Shown piece by piece: positions 28,165 to 36,971 of a stretch of DNA of 64,000 bases. Numbering within the stretch: the first letter of the stretch is position 1; each line of letters begins with the position of its first letter. Source of the DNA: Bacillota bacterium (lineage in GTDB: Bacteria > Bacillota > Sulfobacillia > JAJZYS01 > JAJYTV01); the NCBI GenBank assembly GCA_021793645.1, contig JAJYSJ010000006.1, positions 65,867-129,866 of the forward strand, written 5' to 3'. Position numbers and translations under genes: made by a program. The notes below the pieces were generated by a model. The model ran no database searches and was not told where the DNA came from. It saw only the letters and a program-made list of their open reading frames with translations.

Positions 28165-29955
28165 TTGAAGCAGTTTTACGGCTTCATATCAAACGGACAG
28201 ACCGCTGCGCTGATTTCGCCGCACGGTTCGATCGACTGGCTGCCGTTGCCCCACTTCGACTCCGACGCCGTCTTCAGCCGCATGCTCGACGCAGAGGTTG
28301 GCGGGCACTTCTCCTTGCGGCCGGAAACGGCCTTCCGCGCCGACCAGTCCTACGTTCCAGGGACGAACGTACTGGAGACGCGGCTGCGCACGCCATCAGG
28401 CACCGCCACGATCACGGACTACCTCGTGATCGGTCGTGCTGAGCTGCGCCGCCTGGTGCGCAGCGAGGTGCCTCTCATCGTGGAATGCCGTCCCCGCTTC
28501 CGCTACGGTCAGTCGCTCGCGGCGCAGGAAGCCCGGCCGGATGGCGCAGTCTACCGCGATCCGCAGGATACGGGAGCGGTCCTGCTCTTTTTGCGCGGTG
28601 CGCGCGCCGGCCTCATCGACCGCGAGCGTTGGCTGCTGCCGCCGGGAGATCACGAACTGGTACTGCGGCACACGCCGGATCTCGAGAAGGAGCAGCAGGA
28701 GCTCCTGGAGCTCGGCGACGACCCAGAAGACACGCTGCGCGACGCGGTTCATTTCTGGCGCAGCGCGCCGCTCCCCTCGGTGCCGGGACCGCTCGGGGCA
28801 GCCTTCGAGCGATCGGTCCTGACGATGCGGGGTCTCACCTCCCGCGCCAGCGGCGCCGTGCTCGCAGCACCCAGCACCAGCCTTCCGGAGCAGGTCGGCG
28901 GCTCGCGAAACTGGGATTACCGCTTCGTCTGGGTGCGCGACGCCTCCTACGCTGCGGAAGCGTTTCTCCTGGTCGGCGACGTATCCGCCACGCGCCGACT
29001 GATCGAGTTCCTGCTTGGTGCAGTGCAGATGACCGGCAAGCCGTTCCTCTCGCCCTTCATGCGCATCGATGGCACATTCAGCCTCGGCGAACGCGAACTT
29101 CGCTGGCTCTCGGGACATCGCGGCAGCCGCCCCGTGCGGGTTGGCAACGCGGCGTCGGCGCAGCTGCAGCTCGACGTGGAGGGCGACCTTCTGTGGGCGA
29201 TCTGGCGCTACGTGCGCGAAAGCGAGGACATCGATTTCGTTCGCGAAAAATGGTGGGCGATCGAGCGGCTCGTGGCATGGTCCTCCGCGAACTGGCACCG
29301 TCCTGACGCGAGCCTTTGGGAGTTCCGCGGTGCACCCCAGCGCTACACGCACTCGCTCGTCCTGTGCTGGGTGGCGATCCAAACCGGGTCCCGCTTGGCA
29401 CACCTTGTGGGAAGGGAGGACGCTGCCCGCCGCTGGGCGGCGGAGGCTGACCAGGTGGCTGCGGAAGTCTTTTCCCAGTGCTACGATGAGGAACTCGGCC
29501 GCTTCGTCCAGGGAGTGGACCTACCGGACGTCGACGCCGCACTGCTGTGCATGCCGCTCTACGGCTTCATCGACCCCGGCGACCCTCGTTGGCTGCGAAC
29601 GCTGCAGGACATCGAGGAGCATCTCGTTGAGGACGGACTGGTGTACCGCTACCGCGTCGACGAAATGGGCAGAGCGCGCCACCCCTTCACTCTCGGAAGC
29701 ACCTGGCTCGCCAGAACCTACCTGCGCAGCGGGGACATCCCGCGCGCCACAGCAATCCTTGAGAGGCTTGTGGCGTCGGCCACTCCCCTCCTGCTTTGGG
29801 GTGAACACGTGGACCCGCAGGAGGGTGAGCAGCGCGGCAACTTCCCCCAACTCTTCCCTCATGCCGGCTTCGCTGCGGCGGTCGCGGAACTGCGCAGCGG
29901 AGCCGCGATGCCGCGCTTGCAGGACCTGGACCCGCCCCAAGTTACTAGCAGTTGA
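28165..29955 (+). CDS. Glycoside hydrolase family 15 (glucoamylase/trehalase type)
   Basis: The 596-residue cytoplasmic-type protein has no signal peptide. An N-terminal beta domain precedes an (alpha/alpha)6 barrel with RNWDYRFVWVRDASY, the general-acid region LWEFRGAPQRYTHS and the general-base region near GEQRGNFPQLFPHAGF. GH15 enzymes release glucose from maltooligosaccharides, dextrans or trehalose. The neighbour otsA makes trehalose phosphate, so a trehalase role is attractive but not shown by motifs. Start is TTG 28165 with AGGAG upstream. Confidence 0.88.
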   Translation: MKQFYGFISNGQTAALISPHGSIDWLPLPHFDSDAVFSRMLDAEVGGHFSLRPETAFRADQSYVPGTNVLETRLRTPSGTATITDYLVIGRAELRRLVRSEVPLIVECRPRFRYGQSLAAQEARPDGAVYRDPQDTGAVLLFLRGARAGLIDRERWLLPPGDHELVLRHTPDLEKEQQELLELGDDPEDTLRDAVHFWRSAPLPSVPGPLGAAFERSVLTMRGLTSRASGAVLAAPSTSLPEQVGGSRNWDYRFVWVRDASYAAEAFLLVGDVSATRRLIEFLLGAVQMTGKPFLSPFMRIDGTFSLGERELRWLSGHRGSRPVRVGNAASAQLQLDVEGDLLWAIWRYVRESEDIDFVREKWWAIERLVAWSSANWHRPDASLWEFRGAPQRYTHSLVLCWVAIQTGSRLAHLVGREDAARRWAAEADQVAAEVFSQCYDEELGRFVQGVDLPDVDAALLCMPLYGFIDPGDPRWLRTLQDIEEHLVEDGLVYRYRVDEMGRARHPFTLGSTWLARTYLRSGDIPRATAILERLVASATPLLLWGEHVDPQEGEQRGNFPQLFPHAGFAAAVAELRSGAAMPRLQDLDPPQVTSS

Positions 29956-29981
29956 TGTGGTCCTACCCAACACAAGCAACT

Positions 29982-30010
29982 TTGACCTTGTGACACGTGT
30001 CTGGTAGCAT
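29982..30010 (+). promoter_or_regulatory. Sigma-A-type promoter of the riboswitch-otsA unit
   Basis: TTGACC (29982-29987) and TAGCAT (30005-30010) are separated by 17 bp, just upstream of the riboswitch. Confidence 0.75.
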
Positions 30011-30019
30011 GGTTGTATC

Positions 30020-30165
30020 GAGAACCGCTCTCATCGGCTGAATCCCGCAACGGGAACGGGGGACCCAGAGACCGCCCGGGGCAAAGCTCGCAATGCGAGC
30101 CGGGTCTTGCTTCGACCCGAGCCCGACAGCTAACCCCGTAAGCAAGAGAAGTAGAGAGTACCCGG
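30020..30165 (+). ncRNA. ydaO/yuaA-type cyclic di-AMP riboswitch
   Basis: The leader of otsA carries the conserved core of this class: CTGAATCCCG, then GGGGGACCC (30058-30066), a variable hairpin with GAGCCGGG, and the hallmark GACAGCTAACCCCGTAAGC (30125-30143). The class binds cyclic di-AMP and usually turns genes off; typical targets are potassium, osmolyte and wall genes, including trehalose synthesis. A terminator at 30200-30234 gives a simple off-switch. The 5' and 3' limits are approximate. Confidence 0.88.
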
Positions 30166-30199
30166 CATTCTCTGCGCCTCCCGATGCATTCTTAAGGGC

Positions 30200-30234
30200 G
30201 GAGCCGCTCTGGAGCAGCCAGGGCGGCCCCTTTT
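30200..30234 (+). terminator. Riboswitch-controlled terminator before otsA
   Basis: GGAGCCGCTCTGG (30200-30212) pairs with CCAGGGCGGCCCC (30218-30230) with one mismatch and one G-U, followed by TTTT. It is the expression platform of the ydaO riboswitch. The Shine-Dalgarno of otsA lies just after it. Confidence 0.82.
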
Positions 30235-30262
30235 CTACGCCGGCATAAGGGAGGGCTGTCCA

Positions 30263-31759
30263 TTGGCCGCACGATCTTCAAGCGGAGATGCGAGCGCAGT
30301 AAACCTGATGCAGACACTGTTTCCCGGCGCACGCCTGATCGTCGCCGCGAACCGCGCCCCGTACCGTCGGGCGACCGGCCTGCATGGCGAACCCCGTTGG
30401 GAGCGTCCTGCCGGCGGGCTGACCGCAGCACTCGATCCCTTGATGCAGCGTTTTGGAGGGGTATGGGTAGCTGCCCAAGCCGGCGCGGAGCAGGAGCTCG
30501 CCGTGCCGCCGGAGGATCCGCGCTACCAGGTTGAAGTGCTTGGGATTGCGCCAGAGGTCTACCGGGCCTACTATTCTGGTTACTGCAATGCGGGTCTGTG
30601 GCCGCTATGCCACAACCTCGTCGAGCGGGCGCACTTTCGGCCGAGCGACTGGATCGCCTACCGCCAGGTGAACCGACTGTTCGCAGAACGCATCGCGCAG
30701 GTCGCGAACGCAGACGACATCGTCTTTTTGCACGACTACCAGCTGGCGATGGTGCCGGGTTACCTGCGTGGCCTGGGACACACCGGACCGATCGCCCACT
30801 TCTGGCACATTCCCTGGCCGCCAACCGTTGTGCTACGCCTGCTGCCGGAGCGCCGCCTCATCTTGCAAGGTCTTCTCGAGGCGGACTGGCTCGGGTTTCA
30901 GACCGAGGACTCGGTGGACGCCTTCGTATCGGCGGCCCGCAAGGAACTCGGTGCCCGCATCCTACGCGAGGCCGATGGCATTCGCCTGCTCTACCAAGGA
31001 CGCGTCACTCGTCTCGCCGCCGTACCCATCTCCATCGATGCAGCGCGGGTGGAGGAAATCGCGCGGGCTCCGCTCACGGAAGACCGCATCGTTAAGCTCC
31101 GCTCACGGCTCGGCCTGCAGGACTCTGCCCTACTGCTGGGCGTCGACCGCCTCGATTACACCAAGGGCATCCCGGCGCGTCTGGACGGGTTCTCCCGCCT
31201 GCTGGTCCGCTACCCCTCGCTGCATGGCAAGGTGCAGTTCCTGCAGATTGGCGTACCAACCCGCACCGAGATCCAGGACTACCGGCGGCTCGCCAGCGCC
31301 GTACGGCGCCGCGTCCAGGACATCAACAGGCGCCACGGCAGGCCGGGATGGCGCCCGGTGCGCCTTGTGGAGCGCAACCTGCGGCTGGACCAGCTGGTCG
31401 CCCTCTATCGCCTAGCCGACGTCGCGGTCGTATCCTCCCTCTATGACGGCCTGAACCTCGTCGCCAAGGAGTACGTCGCAGCCCGCGTGGACGGCGGCGG
31501 TGCGCTCTGCCTCAGCGAGACGGCCGGAGCCTACCAGGAGCTGCGCGACGCTTTTCCGCTCTCGCCGCTCAGTCCCGAGCGCGTTGCAGAAGGCTTGGCG
31601 CGTGCGCTCTTCTCCTCGTCCGAGGAGCGGGAGCGGCGCATGAAGGCACTGCGCGCGGCGGTCGCACGCAACACCATCGACACGTGGCTGTCCCGCGTGC
31701 TGCAGGGGCTGCGCAGTGCAGCGCCTCAGTTGTCCGGGGAGAACGCCACTCCGGTGTAG
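30263..31759 (+). CDS. otsA: Trehalose-6-phosphate synthase (GT20)
   Basis: This 498-residue glycosyltransferase joins UDP-glucose and glucose-6-phosphate. Motifs are VAANRAPY and ERPAGGLTAAL (N-terminal loop), FLHDYQL, FWHIPWP, GVDRLDYTKGI and YDGLNLVAKEYVA. The TTG at 30263 has GGGAGGG 9 nt upstream. No trehalose-phosphate phosphatase (otsB) domain or gene is in the window. The ydaO riboswitch upstream would lower expression when cyclic di-AMP is high. Its 3' end overlaps the convergent spoIID-type gene by 34 nt. Confidence 0.94.
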   Translation: MAARSSSGDASAVNLMQTLFPGARLIVAANRAPYRRATGLHGEPRWERPAGGLTAALDPLMQRFGGVWVAAQAGAEQELAVPPEDPRYQVEVLGIAPEVYRAYYSGYCNAGLWPLCHNLVERAHFRPSDWIAYRQVNRLFAERIAQVANADDIVFLHDYQLAMVPGYLRGLGHTGPIAHFWHIPWPPTVVLRLLPERRLILQGLLEADWLGFQTEDSVDAFVSAARKELGARILREADGIRLLYQGRVTRLAAVPISIDAARVEEIARAPLTEDRIVKLRSRLGLQDSALLLGVDRLDYTKGIPARLDGFSRLLVRYPSLHGKVQFLQIGVPTRTEIQDYRRLASAVRRRVQDINRRHGRPGWRPVRLVERNLRLDQLVALYRLADVAVVSSLYDGLNLVAKEYVAARVDGGGALCLSETAGAYQELRDAFPLSPLSPERVAEGLARALFSSSEERERRMKALRAAVARNTIDTWLSRVLQGLRSAAPQLSGENATPV

Positions 31760-33447
31760 TAGTGGCTTAGGATCGCCTGATAGGCATATCCCTGCTCCGC
31801 CATGTACTGCGCGCCGTCCTGGCTCATCCCGACGCCGTGGCCGTTGCCGCGGCCGTTCAGCGTGTAGCTGGTTGGCACGAGCGGGTAAGATGCGGTCGTG
31901 CCTCCTGCGCCTTCCGCCTGAACGGTTGACGGAAGCGGATCCGTGCCGGCAGCTCCGTCGGCTACGGCGCCGGCAAGGCTCGGCAGCGCGGCAGTCCCAT
32001 CCGCCCCCTGCGCGTACACCTGGCCGTCGCTTGTCAGCGTGAACAGGGTTGACGGGAGGCGCAGGAGGCCGCGGATGCTGTCGCGCCAGACGGTGTACTG
32101 CCCACCGCTGCCAACGAACTGCACGTCGAGCGGTCGGCCGGAAAACGTCTGTTGTACGCCCTGCAGCACGACCTGCTGCAGGGCGCCGATGTTCTGGCCG
32201 CTCCATGCGGCAACGAACCCTGCGATCTGGCTGGCGGTGTAGGTAATGACCCACGTGGTCGGCTGGTAGCCTGGCAGCTCGTCGACGCCGAGCAGATACG
32301 GAACCTCAGTGCCCCAGACGTTCACGGCGTTTTCCGTCGCCCCGCCGGAGTCCGCAGAGAAGACAGCGTCGATCGTCTGGCCCGAATAGGTCATGACGAT
32401 GTTCGCGGTGGAGTCCACTGCCGCGTCCGAAGAGGGCTGTTCGGCAGAGTAGCCGCCGTACGCCTGGCTGTACGTGTTGCCGTAGACGTCGAAGCGGCTC
32501 TGTGGACTCGAATGCTGGATCTGGTACAGCGCATAGGTCCGGCTGGCCACCGCCTGCGCCTGAAGCGCGGCAGGAGACCAGCTTGCTGGCATCTCCGACG
32601 GCACGACGCCATACAGGTACTGCTCCAACGGCAGCGTGTTCACCACCTCAAGGGCCGTGCCTTGCAGGGTGAAGCTGAGGTCTCCGCGGTACGCCTTGCC
32701 CTGGATCGCCACGACCCCTTGATCGCCCTGGACCTGCAGCGCCGCGGCGGTTTGGACCAGGAACGCGACGCTAGCCGTCGGGAGCTGCACCTCGAGTTCG
32801 CTGCCGGTCGGGGTGTACAGCTGCGCTGTAGGGTACTGTGCCTGCAGCGTCGGCAGGATCGCCTGCGCCGATGCAGAGGTCGCATAGTCGCCCGCCAACA
32901 CTCCCCAACCCCCTTGCAGGAGCATGGGGTACGCCGTCTGGCCAGTCTGCGAAATCGCTTGGGCCGCCGCCTGCGCAGCGGCTAGCGATGCCTCGCCTGT
33001 CACGAGCACGCCGTACGGTCCAAGTATCGTCGCAGTGGGCAGGGATGCCGCAGCGGCCTGCGCGGAACTCTCGGAGGAGTACGGTCCACTGTAGACGTCG
33101 TAGCTGCCGTTTGGCATCTGTTCCAGGTAGGCTGCATGATTCTGCTGGCTCAGCGTGGAGACTTCCGCCTGGCCGCTCGCGAGGCTGGGCGTCTGCAGGA
33201 CGAGGTCTCGGTAAGCGAAGTCGCGGATATAGCTTTGGCCAGGTACGAGAGCGTCAGCGCCGCCTTCGCTGTACATGACGTTGGCACTTGGCCCCGCCGG
33301 CTGCAGCGTGGCAGCGGCAAGGGAACTCGCGTTGTAGTATAGGCCCACGCGGATGGAGATGCTGGGTTGCGCACTGGCGCCGACCGCTGGCAGGAGAAGA
33401 CATCCTACTAGGCTGGCGGCTGCGAGGATTCCCAAGGTTTTGGCCAT
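31726..33447 (-). CDS. spoIID: SpoIID/LytB domain protein with SPOR-like repeats
   Basis: The 573-residue exported protein has a signal sequence or lipoprotein signal (LVGC lipobox at about 12-16). A SPOR-like, sugar-binding region follows (YDVYSGPYSSESSAQAAA), then the SpoIID catalytic domain with Glu in YLYGVVPSEMP, the DSGGATENAVNVWG segment and GRGNGHGVGMSQDGAQYMA. SpoIID is a lytic transglycosylase that digests septal glycan during engulfment. At 573 residues it is much longer than B. subtilis SpoIID (about 340), nearer LytB-type proteins. The usual spoIID position next to murA is occupied by another gene, so this may be the functional spoIID. Confidence 0.85.
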   Translation of the reverse strand: MAKTLGILAAASLVGCLLLPAVGASAQPSISIRVGLYYNASSLAAATLQPAGPSANVMYSEGGADALVPGQSYIRDFAYRDLVLQTPSLASGQAEVSTLSQQNHAAYLEQMPNGSYDVYSGPYSSESSAQAAAASLPTATILGPYGVLVTGEASLAAAQAAAQAISQTGQTAYPMLLQGGWGVLAGDYATSASAQAILPTLQAQYPTAQLYTPTGSELEVQLPTASVAFLVQTAAALQVQGDQGVVAIQGKAYRGDLSFTLQGTALEVVNTLPLEQYLYGVVPSEMPASWSPAALQAQAVASRTYALYQIQHSSPQSRFDVYGNTYSQAYGGYSAEQPSSDAAVDSTANIVMTYSGQTIDAVFSADSGGATENAVNVWGTEVPYLLGVDELPGYQPTTWVITYTASQIAGFVAAWSGQNIGALQQVVLQGVQQTFSGRPLDVQFVGSGGQYTVWRDSIRGLLRLPSTLFTLTSDGQVYAQGADGTAALPSLAGAVADGAAGTDPLPSTVQAEGAGGTTASYPLVPTSYTLNGRGNGHGVGMSQDGAQYMAEQGYAYQAILSHYYTGVAFSPDN

Positions 33448-33759
33448 AGTAGGCGCCTTCGACAGCGTTCGCGCCCTTCCTTCTACCATTGGCCGAAATG
33501 GAAGACAAGTCTTCGCCTGGCAACTGGTACCGCATTACGTACACTTGCTGCTGCATTGCCTGTCCAATTGCCCTCGACGAGTATGTCGCCAAATCGACAA
33601 AACACACTTGTTCTGTCGCCTTCTGCCGTTCTCGGACGCGCTTTGCCCATTGGTGTTTCCGCTTTTTCTTCAGTTTCGATTAAATAGACACAGAACAATG
33701 TATGCGGTATTGTATTGGTTGCGCATACTGCGGGTGTAAAACGCGAAGGGGGCTCAGCC
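33448..33759. other. 312-nt divergent intergenic region
   Basis: No gene is supported. An inverted repeat GTATGCG/CGCATAC (33700-33706, 33722-33728) lies about 30 nt before the plus-strand regulator gene and could be its own operator. Confidence 0.4.
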
Positions 33760-34197
33760 GTGTCGGTTCGCACAGGCCCGTATACGGAAGACGAGATTTC
33801 AGAGATCCGCAAGGCGACCGGCAAGGTCCGCGAGGGCGCACAAATCCGTGACCTCGCGCAGGATCTTGCACAGCAGCTCAACCGTTCCTCACGCGGTCTT
33901 GCCCTGACCATCGGGCGGGAACTCGCACGTTCAAATCCTCGTCGCCCGCGCCAGCGTCGCATACGCGCCCTCGGGCGCGGCCGCGACATGACAGCGCTTA
34001 CCCAGCGGCTCTCGCTGCTCGCGCGCGAGCTTGACGAACTAGGCCGCCGTCGCCGTGATCTCGACCGTCAGATTGAAGGTCGTCTGCAGGAGTACTCGGA
34101 CCTCAAGTCCAAGCTCATCCAGGCCATTACGCCTGCCAATGTAGACGTCACCATGCAGCAGCAGATCGAAGCAGCCACGGTCGGAGCCGAGGAATAG
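33760..34197 (+). CDS. Possible Myb/SANT-like DNA-binding protein with coiled coil
   Basis: This 145-residue basic protein has an N-terminal segment YTEDEISEIRKATGKV followed by DLAQDLAQQLNRSSRGLALTIG, which resembles the W/Y-T-x-x-E-x-x-x-L and N-R-S pattern of Myb-like domains in the sporulation regulator RsfA. A long C-terminal coiled coil (about 90-135) follows, also an RsfA-like layout. GTG 33760 has GAAGGGGG upstream. DNA binding is inferred from pattern only; the family assignment is tentative. Confidence 0.5.
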   Translation: MSVRTGPYTEDEISEIRKATGKVREGAQIRDLAQDLAQQLNRSSRGLALTIGRELARSNPRRPRQRRIRALGRGRDMTALTQRLSLLARELDELGRRRRDLDRQIEGRLQEYSDLKSKLIQAITPANVDVTMQQQIEAATVGAEE

Positions 34198-34207
34198 GAA
34201 TTCGAGG

Positions 34208-34244
34208 CGCAAGGGGCGGGAGGCAGAGCCTCCCGCCCCTTGCG
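34208..34244. terminator. Bidirectional terminator hairpin
   Basis: CGCAAGGGGCGGGAGGC pairs with GCCTCCCGCCCCTTGCG (17 bp, 3-nt loop) between the convergent genes ending at 34197 and 34262. T-runs are weak on both sides. Confidence 0.7.
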
Positions 34245-34261
34245 TTGCTGCCTTGTAGGTG

Positions 34262-34906
34262 TCAGCCGAGGTCTGCTCCGCGCCGCCATTCCATGTAGAC
34301 GTCCACGAGCGGCGGCAAGAGCGGGCGCACAAGCGCAAGAAGGTCGTGCCCGACCACGGCGTCCGCAGAGCGGCTGCGCTCCAGGAGTACCTCTCCCTGG
34401 CGGCGCATCGCAGACTGCACGATGCGATCGGACTGAGCGTGCAGTATAGACACCGGCACGCCGCCCGGCTGCTGGTGGTCGAAGACCACCTCGGCGTCCG
34501 GGGGGAGCCCCTTCAGCGACGCGCGAAGAACCTCGGCGAAGTCGCCGCGCGCGTCCGCCTCGTAGAGCGCTCCGACGCGCAGGAACAGGCGATCGGAGAA
34601 GAGGCCCACGGAGAAATGCGGCACCATCTTGTAGCCGCGCGGCATCTCGGACACCGCCACCCAGGTATCCTTCGGCGGGTTCACCGTGCGACGTGCGTGA
34701 CGGGCAACGTGCACGTAGAGGGTTCGTCCTGTGGCTGCCTCGAGATCGGGACGCAGCCGCTCCCCGATCTCCTGCAGCTTCGGCGTGAGTCGGGTCCGCA
34801 GGGCAGCCATGCGCTCGGTGAACCCCTCGACCTCGAGCACCGCGAAGTCTTCCTTCGTGAACGCGAGTGTTTGGACGGAAGCGGTATCGGGCAAAAGGAT
34901 CTCCAC
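34262..34906 (-). CDS. DUF1054/UPF0637 family protein (YktB-like)
   Basis: The 214-residue protein has the family core VARHARRTVNPPKDTWVAVS and RGYKMVPHFSVGLFSDRLF, close to B. subtilis YktB. The function is unknown; the family occurs widely in Firmicutes. The start is uncertain: GTG 34906 has little ribosome site, while TTG 34894 lies 6 nt after GGAG. It is followed downstream by a hairpin shared with the convergent neighbour. Confidence 0.85.
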   Translation of the reverse strand: MEILLPDTASVQTLAFTKEDFAVLEVEGFTERMAALRTRLTPKLQEIGERLRPDLEAATGRTLYVHVARHARRTVNPPKDTWVAVSEMPRGYKMVPHFSVGLFSDRLFLRVGALYEADARGDFAEVLRASLKGLPPDAEVVFDHQQPGGVPVSILHAQSDRIVQSAMRRQGEVLLERSRSADAVVGHDLLALVRPLLPPLVDVYMEWRRGADLG

Positions 34907-34927
34907 CTTTGCGTCGTTTTGTTCGGA

Positions 34928-36862
34928 TCAGGCGTACACCACGTACTGCCTGAGGAAACCCTCAAGGCTGCTGTAGAACGCCGCAATCGTCTCGGCCTTT
35001 CGCCAGCCGTGCCCTTCGCCGGGATAGAGCTCAAAGACGTGCGGGATGGACCGCTGGCGCAAAGAGGCCACCAGGGACTCGGCCTGATCCCGCGGCACGA
35101 CAGGATCGGTCTCTCCCTGGTAGACGGCGACGGGGTCGACGATCGCATCGACGGAAAAGATCGGGGAGCGGGACCGGTAGCGCTCCGCCGCTTCCGGAAG
35201 GACCCCGATCATCGAGTCGAGGTAGTGCGCCTCGAACTTGTGCGTGTCCTCGGCCATTGTGAAGAGGTTCGAGATGCCAAAGAGACTGATGCCGGCGCGA
35301 AAGGCGCCGGGTCTCGCCGTCAGGCAGCGCAGCACGGTATACCCACCCGCACTTGGCCCCATCAGAACCATACGATCCCGGTCAGCGAGTCCCTCCTTGG
35401 CGAGGTGCTGCGCACCGCCAATCGCATCCTCCAGATCGAGAATACCCCACTGTCCGTCAAGCCTCTCCCGGTAGGCGCGCCCGTACCCCGTGCTGCCGCG
35501 ATAGTTGAGGTGCAGCACGCCGTAGCCGCGCGTTGCGAAAAACTGCACCTGCGCGCTGTACGCCATGCGGAACTGCCCTGTCGGGCCGCCGTGGACCAGG
35601 ACGATCAGGGGCGGCGCGCCGTCGCAGCGTGCAGCGGCGGACGCCGGCGGGTAGTAGATGCCGTGGACGGCGTCCCCGTTCTCTGCCTGCCACTGCACCG
35701 CGCGCGGCGACGAGAGCGACTCCTCGGGGATGTCCTCCGCTTCGCTGCGGCGCGCGATCCTTACCGTTGCGCTCGCCGGGCTGGACGGATCGACCTGCAC
35801 CACGATCACGCGAGAAGGGATGTGCGGAGCGGAAGCCAGCAGCGCGATGAGTTCTCCCTCGGCGGCCTGCTTGGCGGACAGAGCGATTTGGCTTAGCTCG
35901 CGATACCGTGCGAGCTCTCCCGTCACTTGGCTGCTCTGCCCCGTCGCCAGCTCTACGACCCGTAGGGAAACCTCCCCCGCACAGCTGCGCAGGTAGTAGA
36001 GGTGCCTCCCATCAGCGCCAAAAGCGAACGTGCGCATTCCTTGACTCCAGGCTGCAACGGCTTGCTCTGCCGCCTCCGGCACGAGTGTACGACGCGTGCC
36101 ATCTGCGAGGTCGATCAGGTCGATGTTCCACCAGCCGCTGCGGTCCGAGGCGAACGCGATCTGCGACCCGTCTGGTGAGAAGGTCGGCTGAAAGACGGAT
36201 TCCCCGGGGCCGCCCGCCAGCACCGCTCGCTTGGCTGGCGGAAGTGTTCCCGCCTCGCGCGGCGTCAACGTCAGGAGCTCGAGATACGTGCCGGTCCAGG
36301 GCATGTTCGGATGATTCCACCCGACGACGGCAAGCCGCTCACCCGCCGGATGCCAGGCTGGCTGCATGTAGAAGTCGCGCCCTGTTGCGATGAGACGCGG
36401 CAAGTCGCCGCCTGCGGCGTCGACAAGGGCGACGGCCGCCCGGCCGTCCGATTCGTGGATGTAGGCAAGAAGCTGGCCGTCGGGCGAGACGGTGGGGGAT
36501 GCGGATTCTCCTCCCTGCGGTGTGACCGCGCGCATTCGGCCCGGCTCCAGGCCTTTGCGCCAGATGCGCTGCTCCGCAGCATAGAAGACGGCATCGGCCG
36601 ACGTGCCGAAGTCCCCGCCGCCGTAGCCGATACGCGCCCGCACCGAGTGCTCCGGCGTCATGTCCCGGGCTGCCTCGCGCGGGTCCGACTGAAAGCACAC
36701 GACGCCGCGGTCGGACCGCTCTTCCAGCCAGAGTAGGCCGCTCCCTGCCCACCCGACTTCCTTCAGACGCAGCGAACCGGCCATGCGATCCGGCGAGTAC
36801 GGGCTCGGCCATGTGCCGTACGCCATCCTGGTCCGTCCATCTGCACTCGTCACGCGTACCAT
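34928..36862 (-). CDS. S9 family prolyl oligopeptidase-type peptidase
   Basis: The 644-residue cytoplasmic protein has an N-terminal beta-propeller (WD40-like repeats SPTVSPDGQLLAYI and QPTFSPDGSQIAFASD) and a C-terminal alpha/beta-hydrolase. The nucleophile Ser is in GPSAGG, Asp in GETDPVVP and His in GEGHGW. It probably cleaves short peptides from the N-terminus (acylaminoacyl- or dipeptidyl-peptidase-like). ATG 36862 is preferred because family sequence begins near there. Confidence 0.9.
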   Translation of the reverse strand: MVRVTSADGRTRMAYGTWPSPYSPDRMAGSLRLKEVGWAGSGLLWLEERSDRGVVCFQSDPREAARDMTPEHSVRARIGYGGGDFGTSADAVFYAAEQRIWRKGLEPGRMRAVTPQGGESASPTVSPDGQLLAYIHESDGRAAVALVDAAGGDLPRLIATGRDFYMQPAWHPAGERLAVVGWNHPNMPWTGTYLELLTLTPREAGTLPPAKRAVLAGGPGESVFQPTFSPDGSQIAFASDRSGWWNIDLIDLADGTRRTLVPEAAEQAVAAWSQGMRTFAFGADGRHLYYLRSCAGEVSLRVVELATGQSSQVTGELARYRELSQIALSAKQAAEGELIALLASAPHIPSRVIVVQVDPSSPASATVRIARRSEAEDIPEESLSSPRAVQWQAENGDAVHGIYYPPASAAARCDGAPPLIVLVHGGPTGQFRMAYSAQVQFFATRGYGVLHLNYRGSTGYGRAYRERLDGQWGILDLEDAIGGAQHLAKEGLADRDRMVLMGPSAGGYTVLRCLTARPGAFRAGISLFGISNLFTMAEDTHKFEAHYLDSMIGVLPEAAERYRSRSPIFSVDAIVDPVAVYQGETDPVVPRDQAESLVASLRQRSIPHVFELYPGEGHGWRKAETIAAFYSSLEGFLRQYVVYA

Positions 36863-36971
36863 CCCTTCCGACTGCAGGGCTGCATTGCTCACCCGCCGGC
36901 TGTCCCAAGCGGCACATCCCCTGCGGCGCTCCCATACCATGCAGCGCACACGGAGCGCGGGGGGCGTAGAA

